From assembly GCA_021794655.1 (NCBI GenBank), contig JAJYQJ010000084.1:1-51734 (forward strand): 51,734 bases of DNA, read 5' to 3'. The stretch is from Actinomycetes bacterium (lineage in GTDB: Bacteria > Actinomycetota > Acidimicrobiia > Acidimicrobiales > RAAP-2). Below the pieces are notes generated by a model. It saw only the letters and a program-made list of their open reading frames with translations, was not told the origin of the DNA and ran no database searches. This document shows, one piece after another, positions 16,665 through 25,291 of this stretch (position 1 is its first letter; every line of letters starts with the position of its first letter). The position numbers were made by a program, and so were the translations under genes.

Positions 16665-17269
16665 AACGTTACCTCTTTTCTAAGATGTGAGTGTTTCTCA
16701 GGCGAGCTGGCGGTCGTGCCCAGCGAAGCGATCTTGGAGGACGGCCCACGACGGCGTTTGGAGCGAGCCGCTCTTGCACTGGCTGCGCTCGGTGCTGTCC
16801 ACATCCAATAGGGTGCCACGGGGGTGTATCAGAGGTCGATGAGGCACCTCGTTCCTGAGTAGAAGGTTGCGGCGAGAGGCAATGTGTGCTCCACCGCCTA
16901 GCGGGCAAGTGTCTGATCCGCCGCCCGTCTGACACCCCCCGCCCGCCTGCCGCCCGTCTGACACCCCCCGCCCGCCTGCCGCCCGTCTGACACCCCCCGC
17001 CCGCCTGCCGCCTGGCCGCCCGCCCGCGACCCTTCCACTGCCTTGCTGGTACGTGCCGGTGGTATCGAAGTCTCCGTCGGCGTTTCGTGGTGGAAGCGAA
17101 TGGCAACCTGTGTTATGTGGAAGAGCTGGCGGGGGACCGTGAGCGAATGCCGTCTTGCCGTTGCCGTGGGATCGATGCGATGAGTCGAGAGGAGAGGAGA
17201 CGAGACGAGGCTTGCGCTCGGCGAAGATGGCGAAGAGCAACTATCCAGGGAGCGCTTTCGTGACTTACC
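16665..17269 (+). other. Intergenic region between divergent genes, no convincing coding
   Basis: About 600 bp separate coiled-coil gene A (minus) from the response regulator (plus). It contains a 29-nt tandem array and otherwise only low-quality frames whose composition changes as the 29-nt repeat rotates frame. It must contain the promoters of both flanking genes, but no promoter stands out. Confidence 0.7.
16923..17009 (+). repeat. 29-nt tandem repeat (3 perfect copies), intergenic
   Basis: Three identical copies start at 16923, 16952 and 16981. Each contains GCCCGTCTGACACCC followed by a C-rich GCCCGCCTGCC. A partial, diverged copy precedes (GTCTGATCCGCC) and follows. The unit length is not divisible by three, in contrast to every in-gene array in this window. 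Confidence 0.95.
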
Positions 17270-18313
17270 ATGTGTGATATGGGCGATCCATCCGACGACT
17301 TGGCGATCGGCCGGACTAAAGATCTACCGACCCCCGATACGACACCCCCGACCGCGACGATCCCCGATACGACACCCCCGACCGCGACGATCCCCGATAC
17401 GACATCCCCGACCGCGACACCCCCGACCGCGACGACCCCGACTCCGACGACCCCGACTCCGACGACGGTCGTCGTGGTCGACGATCATCAACTCCTTCGC
17501 GAGGGGACGCGCCAGATCGTCGAGCGGGCGGGCGGGTTTTCGGTCGTTGGGGAAGCGGGGGATGCCGAGGGTGCGCTGGCTCAAGTTGCGGCGTGTCGTC
17601 CAGACGTGGTGTTGCTTGACGTCCGCCTCCCGACGAGGAGCGGGCTAGAAGTTGCGGCGCAGTTGCGAGAGATCTCTCCAGCTACCCGAGTAGTGATGTT
17701 GAGTGCGTTTGATGATCCGGGTTACGTGCGAGCGGCGCTCGCGGCGGGAGTGAGTGGGTACCTGTTGAAGACGACGCCGGCGACTGAGTTGGTTCGATCG
17801 ATCAGGACGGCGTTGACGGGGGTAGTGGTGCTCGACCCAAAGCTGTCGGGCTATCTGGGCACGACGAATCAAGGAGCGTCGCGTCGACTGCCGAACGCGT
17901 CCGAGACGCTGTCTAGCCGAGTCGCGGGCGACCGCAAGTTGTCGAGCGACCCGTCGCGAGCCGAAACACCGCCGACTCCGGCACTCCAAGAACCGACACC
18001 GCCGACGCCGGAACTCCAAGAACCGACACCGCCGACGACGGCACCCGAGGGACGATCGCCGGCGGGCGAGGTTGAGCGGTCGGTGGAGTTCGCGATTGGA
18101 ACGCTGCTGAGTGGTGACGTTCTGACGTCGCGCGAGGTTGAGGTCGTCAAGCTGGTTGCGAGAGGACTTTCGAACAAGGAGATAGCGGTGGCGCTTGGGA
18201 TCAGCCGCAGGACGGTCGAGGCGCATCTCAATCATGTCTTCGAGAAGGTCGGGACGACTTCGCGGACTCGACTGATCGCGATAGCGGTCGGGGAACGGAT
18301 GGTCGGAGGTTGA
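17270..18313 (+). CDS. NarL/FixJ-type response regulator with Pro/Thr-rich N-terminal tail and linker
   Basis: The 347-residue protein starts with about 60 residues of Thr/Pro repeats. A receiver domain follows, with VVVVDDHQLLREG, the phospho-accepting Asp in VVLLDVRLPTRSG and the conserved Lys in YLLKTTPATEL. A long Pro-rich linker, again repeated, leads to a LuxR-type HTH (LTSREVEVVKLVARGLSNKE, ISRRTVEAHLNHVF). Usual NarL regulators have about 215 residues, so tails and linker account for most of the excess. The start is ATG 17270. It overlaps the histidine kinase (TTGA at 18310), so the two form a cognate pair. The nearby pilus-like genes are possible targets. Confidence 0.92.
   Translation: MCDMGDPSDDLAIGRTKDLPTPDTTPPTATIPDTTPPTATIPDTTSPTATPPTATTPTPTTPTPTTVVVVDDHQLLREGTRQIVERAGGFSVVGEAGDAEGALAQVAACRPDVVLLDVRLPTRSGLEVAAQLREISPATRVVMLSAFDDPGYVRAALAAGVSGYLLKTTPATELVRSIRTALTGVVVLDPKLSGYLGTTNQGASRRLPNASETLSSRVAGDRKLSSDPSRAETPPTPALQEPTPPTPELQEPTPPTTAPEGRSPAGEVERSVEFAIGTLLSGDVLTSREVEVVKLVARGLSNKEIAVALGISRRTVEAHLNHVFEKVGTTSRTRLIAIAVGERMVGG
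17332..17466 (+). repeat. 30-nt tandem repeat in the response regulator N-terminus
   Basis: A 30-nt unit encoding DTTPPTATIP is present about three times. It then degenerates to shorter TATPP and TTPTP units (15 nt). Copies are nearly identical at the DNA level and in frame. Confidence 0.92.
17966..18045 (+). repeat. 30-nt tandem repeat in the response regulator linker
   Basis: Two full and one partial copy of a 30-nt unit encode TPPTPALQEP / TPPTPELQEP / TPPTTA. This is a second array in the same gene, in the hinge between the receiver and output domains. Confidence 0.9.
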
Positions 18314-19995
18314 CGACGGCGCCGGCAGATAAGTCCGCAGCGCGACCAGCCCCCGAGGAGCGACCAGCCCCCGAGGAGCGACCAGCCCCCGAGGAGCGCC
18401 CAATCCCGGAGGATCGCCCAACGCCCGCAGCGCGCCCAACCCCAGCAGCGAGTTCGGCCCCACGCCCCGACAGATACATAGCCGGCGCCGGCGACAGAGA
18501 CAGCGACAGAGAGGAGGTCTCTCGGGGGCGCGTTGGGTCGGTTCAGGCGGTTGTGCACTCGAAGGTGTGGGTTGGCGTAATTGGGGTACTCGTAGCGAGT
18601 GGTGCGTGGGAGGGTTTGGTACTGGCGGCGGGACTGAGTAGAAGTGAGGGGGCGGTCGTGTTCATGCCGCTCGGGTTGTTCTTGGTCCCGGTCCTGTATG
18701 CGTCGGCGAAGTTCGGGACGTTAGGAGGGGTCGTGTTCGCGGTCGTCGCGACGGCGGTCGTGTTCCCGCTCGTGGTCGGGGCGACGAGGGACGGGCAGAG
18801 CACGTACGCGTGGTTCGAGGTTGTCGAGCTGAGCGTGCTCTACGTGATCGCGTACTTCGTCGGCACGGCGGTGACGGCGGAGAGGGAGGCGAGGCGGTTC
18901 GCGGAGATTGCTCGAGTCGCCCATCGCGCGGCGGAGGATCGTTACCGGGGACTGTTCGAGACGAACTCGGAGCCGATCCTGCTCGTCGACTCCGGTGGCG
19001 AGGTCGTGGAGGCGAACGAGGCGGCGCTGGAGCTGTTCTTGGATCACCAAGTTAGAGTTGTCGGCCGCTCGATTACGACGCTCGTCGGTGAGGCGGCGGA
19101 CGTCGCGTTGAGACCCTACTCGAGCGAGGATCGAGGGGCGAGGGGAGAGTCGAGGGAGTCGTGGAGGTCGGGGTCTGGTTCTATCGTACCGGTTGGAACC
19201 GGCGGTGCGCTGTATCGCGTGATAGCGACGCCGGCGATCTCGATCGAGGGTGAGGAGATGTGTCAGGTCGTCCTCCAAGACACGACGGAAGAGGCGAACC
19301 GGCGGATGCGGATAGAGGCGTTTGCGACCCACGTGCAACAGGCTCAAGAAGACGAACGTCGTAGGATCGCACAGGAGCTTCACGACGGGCCGCTCCAGTC
19401 GCTCGTGCGTCTCTTGAGAGCGGTCGACGATCTCGAGGGAGACGATGTGGTCGGCACTGGTCGAGCCGCAACCCCGGAGCGAGAGGGTTGGCGTGGAGGC
19501 GAAGAGCTGAGGCCGTTGATCGAGTCGATCGCGACGGAGGTTCGGCGGATCTCACAGGGGCTGCGTCCCCCACTCCTTGACGACCTCGGTCTTGTGGCGG
19601 CCCTTAAGACGTTGTGCGATGAGACGGAACGCCGTGGAGGGGTAGCTGTCTTACTCCGCGTGGAGCTACCGTCGGGGAGCGTGTCGTCGGTTGTCGAGCT
19701 CGCGTTGTTTCGGATGGTCCAAGAGGCTCTGGAGAACATCGTTAGACACGCGATGGCCTCTACTGTCAGCCTCGAGCTGTCTTTTGACCGAGGTGTTGCG
19801 GGTCTCGTCGTCAGAGACGACGGTGAGGGGTTCGACCCGTCGTTGGTTGGGCGGGCGAGTGACGCGGTAGCGCTCGGGCTGACGGGGATCGCGGAGCGTG
19901 CGGAGTCGCTCGGTGGCAGCGTGGTCGTTCGCTCGGCGAGGGGCGAGGGAACGATTCTCGAGGTGAAGATTCCAGTCGATACGGGGGATAGGTGA
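18310..19995 (+). CDS. Membrane sensor histidine kinase (HisKA_3/NarL-partner type) with PAS domain
   Basis: The 561-residue kinase has a repeat-rich, Pro/Glu/Arg N-terminal tail (to about residue 60). Four hydrophobic helices (about 80-190) follow, then a PAS domain (RYRGLFETNSEPILLVDSGG to VVLQDTTEE). The HisKA_3 dimerisation helix has the phospho-accepting His in RRRIAQELHDGPLQSL. The HATPase domain has the N-box in MVQEALENIVRHA and the G-boxes VRDDGEGFDP and GLTGIAERAESLGG. The start is TTG 18310, overlapping the response regulator stop, with GGTCGGAGG directly upstream. It should autophosphorylate and pass phosphate to the adjacent regulator. There is no extracytoplasmic domain of note, so the signal may be intramembrane or cytosolic. 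Confidence 0.92.
   Translation: MTTAPADKSAARPAPEERPAPEERPAPEERPIPEDRPTPAARPTPAASSAPRPDRYIAGAGDRDSDREEVSRGRVGSVQAVVHSKVWVGVIGVLVASGAWEGLVLAAGLSRSEGAVVFMPLGLFLVPVLYASAKFGTLGGVVFAVVATAVVFPLVVGATRDGQSTYAWFEVVELSVLYVIAYFVGTAVTAEREARRFAEIARVAHRAAEDRYRGLFETNSEPILLVDSGGEVVEANEAALELFLDHQVRVVGRSITTLVGEAADVALRPYSSEDRGARGESRESWRSGSGSIVPVGTGGALYRVIATPAISIEGEEMCQVVLQDTTEEANRRMRIEAFATHVQQAQEDERRRIAQELHDGPLQSLVRLLRAVDDLEGDDVVGTGRAATPEREGWRGGEELRPLIESIATEVRRISQGLRPPLLDDLGLVAALKTLCDETERRGGVAVLLRVELPSGSVSSVVELALFRMVQEALENIVRHAMASTVSLELSFDRGVAGLVVRDDGEGFDPSLVGRASDAVALGLTGIAERAESLGGSVVVRSARGEGTILEVKIPVDTGDR
18343..18450 (+). repeat. 18-nt tandem repeat (6 units) in the histidine kinase N-terminus
   Basis: Three identical units CGACCAGCCCCCGAGGAG (RPAPEE) are followed by three diverged ones (RPIPED, RPTPAA, RPTPAA). 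The array begins only 11 codons after the start codon and is in frame. Confidence 0.94.
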
Positions 19996-20050
19996 CAAGC
20001 GGCTTCAGCCGTCGCGGCTGCTCAAAGCGGTGTATAGGTGTAATTACCTA

Positions 20051-20080
20051 TTCCACTCTCGGTGGTTTTTCATATATACT
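20051..20080 (+). promoter_or_regulatory. Candidate sigma-70 promoter for the pilus-like cluster
   Basis: TTCCAC (20051-20056) and TATACT (20075-20080) are 18 bp apart in an unusually AT-rich patch about 90 bp upstream of the first pseudopilin start. The -10 is a good match and the -35 is weak. Just upstream, GTAATTAC forms a short palindrome that could be an operator. Confidence 0.35.
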
Positions 20081-20170
20081 CACCAGTAACCAAGAGTACG
20101 TGACTACAACTCTCTAGAAGTTGAGCGCCAGTAGTCGAGAGTTCAGCAGTTGAGATAAGTGGGGGACCGT

Positions 20171-20782
20171 ATGGACGTGAGAAGAGGACGGTCGGTGGCC
20201 GAAGAGGTGATGTCGCGGTCGCGTTCAAGGCTGTCTAAGGGAGCTTTGGGCGAGGAGTCGGGTTTCTCCGTAGCAGAGGTAGTCTTGGCACTCGTGATCA
20301 TCCTGATAGCGCTCGTCGCGACGAGCCAGGTCCTCACGTCGACGACCGAAGCGGTTGTCAACCAGCAGCAGCTCAACTCGGCGCGCGGCCTGCTCTCCTC
20401 GACGGTCCAAGCAGAGCTCACCGCGGAGTCCCAGGCGTCGAGCACGACCTTCCCCGTCGATCCCAACCCTGCGCCCTCTCTGACAGTGGCGGCAGCTTGG
20501 CCGTCGACTCCCACCTCTACCCAGACGGTCAGCGGGTTTAAGTTCGACGTCTACCAGGTGTGGGGATGGTGCGCACCGACTGGCTCCCCACCGGTGATGG
20601 GCAACTACACCGGATACACTGCGCCTGCGTATCCGGTCTACGAGATGGCGGTCAAGGTTACCTGGAGCAGCAACTATCCGAGTTCGATCAGCCAGGTCAC
20701 CGAGATCCCGCTCCCACCAAGTCAAGCGGCTACGTACTCTTACCCGACGTCATCGAGTAACTGCCCGGCGGGTCTGAAGTGA
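20171..20782 (+). CDS. Type IV prepilin-like protein (minor pseudopilin, PilV-like)
   Basis: The protein has a class III prepilin signal: basic leader ending EESG, then the cleavage site and mature FSVAEVVLALVIILIALVA with Glu at +5. The mature part is about 165 residues, Ser/Thr/Pro-rich, with two late Cys pairs. It should be processed by a prepilin peptidase and inserted in the membrane as part of a pilus or pseudopilus. I chose ATG 20171 because GGGGGA at 20161-20166 precedes it; ATG 20210 would give a more usual 18-residue leader. It overlaps the next gene (GTGA at 20779). Confidence 0.82.
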   Translation: MDVRRGRSVAEEVMSRSRSRLSKGALGEESGFSVAEVVLALVIILIALVATSQVLTSTTEAVVNQQQLNSARGLLSSTVQAELTAESQASSTTFPVDPNPAPSLTVAAAWPSTPTSTQTVSGFKFDVYQVWGWCAPTGSPPVMGNYTGYTAPAYPVYEMAVKVTWSSNYPSSISQVTEIPLPPSQAATYSYPTSSSNCPAGLK

Positions 20783-21750
20783 AACGGTTTACACCACGTT
20801 GCCGGGTAGCTGGTGCGGCGGATGAGGCTGGCTTCTCGTTGATCGAGTACATGGTCGCGCTCACGATCCTCGCGCTCCTCTCCACGATGGTCACCCTCGG
20901 GTTTTCAACGATGGAGCAGGTTGCGACGTCGTCTTACCACAGAGGGAACGCGACGAACTACGCGATAGTAGCCGGTGACGAGCTGACGCCGGTCATTCAA
21001 AGTGCGATAGCTCCGTCTGTCGCGAGCGGGATTGGAGGTGGTGGATCTTGCTGGGGGACCTCACTTAACGGCAACCTTCCACATGGGTATAGCTCGTCGG
21101 AGCAGTTCTTGGTAGTTGCGGCCTCTAACTACGCTATCGAGTTCTGTGGCTACCCGAGCGAAAAGGCCGGACAGGCCGCAGCTACGATTCTGATCCAACC
21201 AGACGTCCAGGCGTGCAACCTCACGAGCGCGCCGAACGCGCCGACGTGCCCGCTCGTCGAGTACGACCTCGGTAGTTCTTACTGCACTATCTCGACTTCG
21301 ACCGGCCTGTGTCCGACGCCTACGTCCGGGGTTGTCAACACGGTGGAGAGGGTGTGGTGTGACTCTTACTGCCAAGGAACGAGCTCCACGCGTGGAACGA
21401 CTCCGGCATACTTCTCCTACTGCATGAGTCCACCAGCTGCTCCAAGCGGTGTCTCGGCGGACTGCAACTCCAGTACCTGGAACGACTTCCAGACGGCCCC
21501 CACGTCGCCAAGCAACAGCTGTTCGGTCGGTTCGTCGCCGCCGTACTACGTGCGGATGCCTACACCGTTCACGCTCACGCAGCCTTCGTCGACCAGCAAC
21601 TGGTCTCAGTGCCTGCCCAAGATCACGAATGTGACGATTGACCTCTACGTAATGCCAAACGTCGTGTCACACAACACTCCCTCGCCTGGAAGCGGACCAG
21701 GGGTAGCGAGCGAGATCGTGAAACAGATCGGACTCCCCAATGCTGGATGA
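20779..21750 (+). CDS. Type IV prepilin-like protein (minor pseudopilin, PilW-like)
   Basis: The 323-residue product has a prepilin signal DEAG followed by FSLIEYMVALTILALLSTMV with Glu at +5. The ectodomain is Ser/Thr/Cys-rich with about a dozen Cys, suggesting disulfide bonds outside the cell. Size and position second in the cluster resemble PilW-type minor pilins. Start GTG 20779 is coupled to the preceding pilin. No pilus motor (PilB/PilT), PilC or PilD gene is in the window, so the assembly machinery must be elsewhere. Confidence 0.8.
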   Translation: MKRFTPRCRVAGAADEAGFSLIEYMVALTILALLSTMVTLGFSTMEQVATSSYHRGNATNYAIVAGDELTPVIQSAIAPSVASGIGGGGSCWGTSLNGNLPHGYSSSEQFLVVAASNYAIEFCGYPSEKAGQAAATILIQPDVQACNLTSAPNAPTCPLVEYDLGSSYCTISTSTGLCPTPTSGVVNTVERVWCDSYCQGTSSTRGTTPAYFSYCMSPPAAPSGVSADCNSSTWNDFQTAPTSPSNSCSVGSSPPYYVRMPTPFTLTQPSSTSNWSQCLPKITNVTIDLYVMPNVVSHNTPSPGSGPGVASEIVKQIGLPNAG

Positions 21751-21825
21751 GAGTACTCGTAGTTTCTTGGTAGCCCCGGCCACGTTGTTCTACTCGTCTA
21801 ACTCGATTGATTTGGAGGAACGGCA

Positions 21826-24540
21826 GTGATATCACTCAAGCCTATAAGGCGTCCGGGCGGTTCAGAGAAGGGCCAGACAGCGATGATGCTCGCCTTACTC
21901 ATGGTGATCGTCATGGTGTTGCTGCCACTTGGAGTCCTCATCATCGCCCAGAGCCAGCCTGCGGTTTCTGCTCAAGAGCTCTCGAGTCAGCAAGCTCTTC
22001 AGGCGGCCCAGAACGGGCTGAGCGCCTACCAGGTCTGGATCAACACTCAAGGAACGGGTAACGCCCAGTCCTACTGCAGCGGCGGCTACGCTGGTCTAAG
22101 CAACGGTTGGACGTGTTACTCTGGAAAGGACAGCCGGACCAACAACGATTACTACCCTTACTCCGACGCGTCGGTCCCTGGGTTTGTGAACTGCTTTAGT
22201 GGGACGGGGACAAGCGGCGAACCACTCCAGGGCAACTCAGGCTCTAGCTGTGTGAGCCAGCCCCAATGTCCATCCAGCAGCTATAGCTCATCTGGATGGC
22301 AGACGATCTCTGGAAGCTCGTCCGGGGTCAATACCGGTTATCAGTTCGTAGTCGACTCTTCCGCGGTGCAAAACAGCACATCTACGAGCGGGCCTATCTA
22401 TATCTATGCGACCGGCCGCTCGGGGGTCAGTGGAAACTACGTCTGTCGGACCGCTAAGACCGTGATTACAGACACGCTGCCCAAGCCCCAGAAGTCTGAG
22501 ACCCTCACTACAGATATCACGACCTGTGGCTCCAATACGCCGCTTCCGACACCAAATAATGCAACTTCAGCTAACGTCACCTTGGCTGGTGGCAACGGCA
22601 GCCCGGGTGGGCCAGGAGCCTACCCGTTTACCGGCACGGCGGGCGGCGGTGGCGATGGCGCTCAGATGAATTTCACCATGTCTATTACTTCCGGGGCCAC
22701 CTATACGGTTAACGCGGGTTGTGGAGCGACTGGAACTGGGACCGCTGGCGCTGGTACCGGGTTTGCGAGCGGCGGTGCTGGTGGTAACGATGGCGGTGCA
22801 GGCGGCGGTGCGAGCGCTCTCTGCGTCGGCGTAACAAACTGCACCGACTCTTCTTTGAACACCGTGGCAGAGGTCGACTCGAACTTGATCGCTGTCGCTG
22901 GCGGCGGCGGCGGCGGCGGCGAGGGTGATGGGTGGTTCGGCGTAGGTGGGACAGGTGGCTGTGCTGGGGGAGTGTCGCAGCCGCCTATGACGACTGCGCC
23001 TCCTCCGTGCCAGAGCCCTGTTCCTACATATCCGAGTATGGGAGCTATGACGAGCGGTGGCGGTGGCTGTGGAGTGGATATCATTTTCTTTGGTTGCATA
23101 GCGGGCGCCGGAGGCGCTCCGGTCAACAACACTACGTCTTACACAGGCAGTGGAGCAGCCGGCGTGGCCGGTCAGACCGGTGGAGCAGACGGTGGTGGTG
23201 GCGGTGGCGGCTTCATTGGTGGGCTAGGTGGGCAACAGTCTTCTGCGTTCTTTGGCTGGGGATTCGGCGGTGGCGGTGGGTCTGGTGGGACTTCTTGGGT
23301 TAACCCTTCTACCTCCGTTGCCCCGGTTAGCGGCCTCACCTGGTCAAACAACACTCTTCCTGCCGGTTCACCGGGGGTCAGTGTCACTTTTTCCTGTTCT
23401 GGCACCTGTACGTTCCCCTCCGGATCGCCGTACTCCGCGACCGGCTCCACCTTCTCGTGGCCTGCTCAGTTTTCCTGCGGGGGGTCTGACCCGTTTGCCA
23501 TTCAACCTCCAAACGGAGCTAGCAGCTTCAGCCTTACGGTCGGGGTAGTAGGTGCAAACGGCGGGGCTGGTGGGACTGATACCCAACACGGTTCGGGGCC
23601 GGGTGGATCTGCTGGCGCAGGCCAGGGTGCAATTGCTGTGATCTCGGGACCAGTTCAATACAACAACGGCAAAGCCCAGCCCCAACAGTTCTCTGTCAAC
23701 CTTGGCTGCAACGGGGCTCCAAACGGTGGGAACACGACATCGGGGTTCAGCCAGGGTGGAGCATCTGGGAATCCCGGGGCCACTTCGTCGGGAGCTGGTG
23801 GAGGTTCGAGTGGCATCTGCATTGGGACAAACTGCACTGTGAACGGGGCGACGCCTACGTCTCCGAGTGACGTCCTGGTGGTCGGTGCTGGCGGCGGCGG
23901 AGGCGGGGAGAACGTCACCGACTCTCCAGCGCCACAGTCGAACTACACGTCAGGTGGAAACTCGATCGACGACAACAACCCGAACGAGGCGCCGATGACG
24001 ATGTACGGCGGTTCTGGTGGTGGCCAGATGGGTGGCGATGGAGTCAACTGCGACGAGTCCAACTTTGGCGCTGGCCCCAGCCAACCCTGTGTTAACGACG
24101 CGACCCAGCTTATGCCTGGTCCTACCAACAACGGTGGCCAGGGTTCAGCATCCGGGAACCTTCCTATACCGGGCGGAGCTGACGGCGGCGGCGGCGGCGG
24201 CGGGTACAACCCTTCCAACTCAGGCGGTGGTTGGGGCGGTGGCGCGATGGGCTGTGTCGACTCCGGTTTTTGGTACGTCTACGGCTGTGGTGGTGGTCCC
24301 GGAGGTCAGGGTGGAAGTAGCTATGCGAACACGAGCAACCTGCCCGATAACTGGTCCGTCACGAACCCCTGCTACGGCCCTGCACCGCTAACCTGTGACG
24401 GGATAACGGTGACTGGCGCCACGATATCTGGGACGATCCAGTTCACCTCGAATCCAAACGGTGCGTCGATCAGCACTCTGGCTTCGGGGTTGTCCGGGGT
24501 GAACGCTGGTGCGTCAACCTCGTCGGGACCTGCCTGGTAG
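21826..24540 (+). CDS. Large glycine-rich surface protein with PilX-like N-terminus
   Basis: The 904-residue protein starts with GSEKGQTAMMLALLMVIVMV, which resembles a PilX-type pseudopilin signal but lacks the usual Glu at +5. About 220 Ser/Thr-rich residues follow. Then come two copies of a roughly 250-residue glycine-rich module (VTLAGGNGSPGGPGAYPF and a matching LTVGVVGANGGAGG) with spaced Cys and (G)n runs. This recalls the glycine-rich domain of ALK/LTK-like and bacterial surface proteins. GTG 21826 has a strong site GGAGGAA at 21814-21820. As the third gene after two minor pilins it is a good candidate for a pilus-tip adhesin. The functional call is inference. Confidence 0.75.
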   Translation: MISLKPIRRPGGSEKGQTAMMLALLMVIVMVLLPLGVLIIAQSQPAVSAQELSSQQALQAAQNGLSAYQVWINTQGTGNAQSYCSGGYAGLSNGWTCYSGKDSRTNNDYYPYSDASVPGFVNCFSGTGTSGEPLQGNSGSSCVSQPQCPSSSYSSSGWQTISGSSSGVNTGYQFVVDSSAVQNSTSTSGPIYIYATGRSGVSGNYVCRTAKTVITDTLPKPQKSETLTTDITTCGSNTPLPTPNNATSANVTLAGGNGSPGGPGAYPFTGTAGGGGDGAQMNFTMSITSGATYTVNAGCGATGTGTAGAGTGFASGGAGGNDGGAGGGASALCVGVTNCTDSSLNTVAEVDSNLIAVAGGGGGGGEGDGWFGVGGTGGCAGGVSQPPMTTAPPPCQSPVPTYPSMGAMTSGGGGCGVDIIFFGCIAGAGGAPVNNTTSYTGSGAAGVAGQTGGADGGGGGGGFIGGLGGQQSSAFFGWGFGGGGGSGGTSWVNPSTSVAPVSGLTWSNNTLPAGSPGVSVTFSCSGTCTFPSGSPYSATGSTFSWPAQFSCGGSDPFAIQPPNGASSFSLTVGVVGANGGAGGTDTQHGSGPGGSAGAGQGAIAVISGPVQYNNGKAQPQQFSVNLGCNGAPNGGNTTSGFSQGGASGNPGATSSGAGGGSSGICIGTNCTVNGATPTSPSDVLVVGAGGGGGGENVTDSPAPQSNYTSGGNSIDDNNPNEAPMTMYGGSGGGQMGGDGVNCDESNFGAGPSQPCVNDATQLMPGPTNNGGQGSASGNLPIPGGADGGGGGGGYNPSNSGGGWGGGAMGCVDSGFWYVYGCGGGPGGQGGSSYANTSNLPDNWSVTNPCYGPAPLTCDGITVTGATISGTIQFTSNPNGASISTLASGLSGVNAGASTSSGPAW

Positions 24541-24684
24541 CTGAAGCGGATCCAACCGCGATGCAAGCCAGGTAGTCAGCATAAGCGCGCGAGGTTGTGC
24601 CGTCTGCTTCCCGGCGTCTTTGAATGTCGACAGGTTCCGTGAGCGGTCAAGGGTATGTGCACGTCGCCCTCATGTTGGGTGTAG

Positions 24685-24811
24685 AGGGTGGCCGGGACGA
24701 GGACTAAACGTGAGACGGTGGACGTTGCGCTCCGGGAGTTGGTCGCACAGAGCGCGACGGGGGTGAACTGGGCGACATCACCGGATCCGAAGACGCGGCC
24801 CGCGGGCGGTG
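24685..24811 (+). pseudogene. VapB-type antitoxin remnant (N-terminus lost)
   Basis: The frame reads AGTRTKRETVDVALRELV, which is the second helix of the ribbon-helix-helix domain of VapB antitoxins (typical form TGTKTKREAVDLALREL). The preceding codon in this frame is a stop (TAG at 24682-24684), and no strand-forming N-terminus is found upstream in any frame. Downstream the frame drifts into non-VapB sequence and runs into vapC. The antitoxin is therefore beheaded and non-functional. Confidence 0.75.
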
Positions 24812-25201
24812 ATCGTCGTCGATACGAGTGTCTGGATAGACGTCTTGAACGGGACCGACTCGGCAAAGGCCATGGAGTGCGTAGAGCTGATCGATAGTGG
24901 TTTCCCGGTTGCGCTCACCGACATCGTTCTGACAGAAGTGCTCCAGGGTCTACGTTCCGAGCACGACGCTGATGTTGTCGAAGCGCACCTCTTGGAGTTT
25001 CCAATCCTTCGTTTGGAGGGATTGAGTGACTTTTCAACGGCCGCGAAGCTCTACCGCGGAACAAGGCGAGTAGGGATAACTATTCTAAATACCTTGAACT
25101 GCCTAATCGCGGCGCCGTGCGTTCGCGTCGGTGCGCCGCTCTTGCACGCCGACGCGGACTTCGATCGCCTCGCCAGTTGCACGGCCCTTACGGTCTGGTA
25201 G
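24809..25201 (+). CDS. vapC: VapC-like PIN-domain toxin, probably inactive (catalytic Asp to Asn)
   Basis: The 130-residue protein has the PIN motifs DTSVWID (Asp5), TEVLQG (Glu43) and HADADFDRLA near the C-terminus. The third acidic position, normally Asp in the segment T-x-D-C-L-I-A-A, is Asn97 in NTLNCLIAA (codon AAC at 25097-25099). PIN RNases need this cluster to bind Mg, so the enzyme is predicted to be dead or severely weakened. This agrees with the loss of its antitoxin just upstream. The start is GTG 24809. The reading frame is otherwise intact, so decay is recent or the protein has another use. Confidence 0.85.
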   Translation: MIVVDTSVWIDVLNGTDSAKAMECVELIDSGFPVALTDIVLTEVLQGLRSEHDADVVEAHLLEFPILRLEGLSDFSTAAKLYRGTRRVGITILNTLNCLIAAPCVRVGAPLLHADADFDRLASCTALTVW

Positions 25202-25218
25202 TTGAGCCCGATGTTCCC

Positions 25219-25237
25219 GACACCTGTAAGCGGTGTC
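25219..25237 (+). terminator. Short hairpin after vapC
   Basis: GACACC and GGTGTC form a perfect 6-bp stem with a 7-nt loop, starting 17 bp after the vapC stop and lying between convergent genes. There is no T-run, so factor-independent termination would be weak. Confidence 0.4.
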
Positions 25238-25291
25238 TGTAGGACAAGTTGCGCTGAGCGTGTGGCCAACTGCGCTGCTTTGCGTACCTCG

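Noticed and set aside
16923-17009. CRISPR array
   Set aside because: The copies are directly adjacent with no unique spacers, and no cas gene is present.
16698-17240. A 180-codon minus-strand frame through the 29-nt repeats
   Set aside because: The 29-nt repeat changes frame at each copy, so the same DNA encodes different peptides. No conserved motif is visible.
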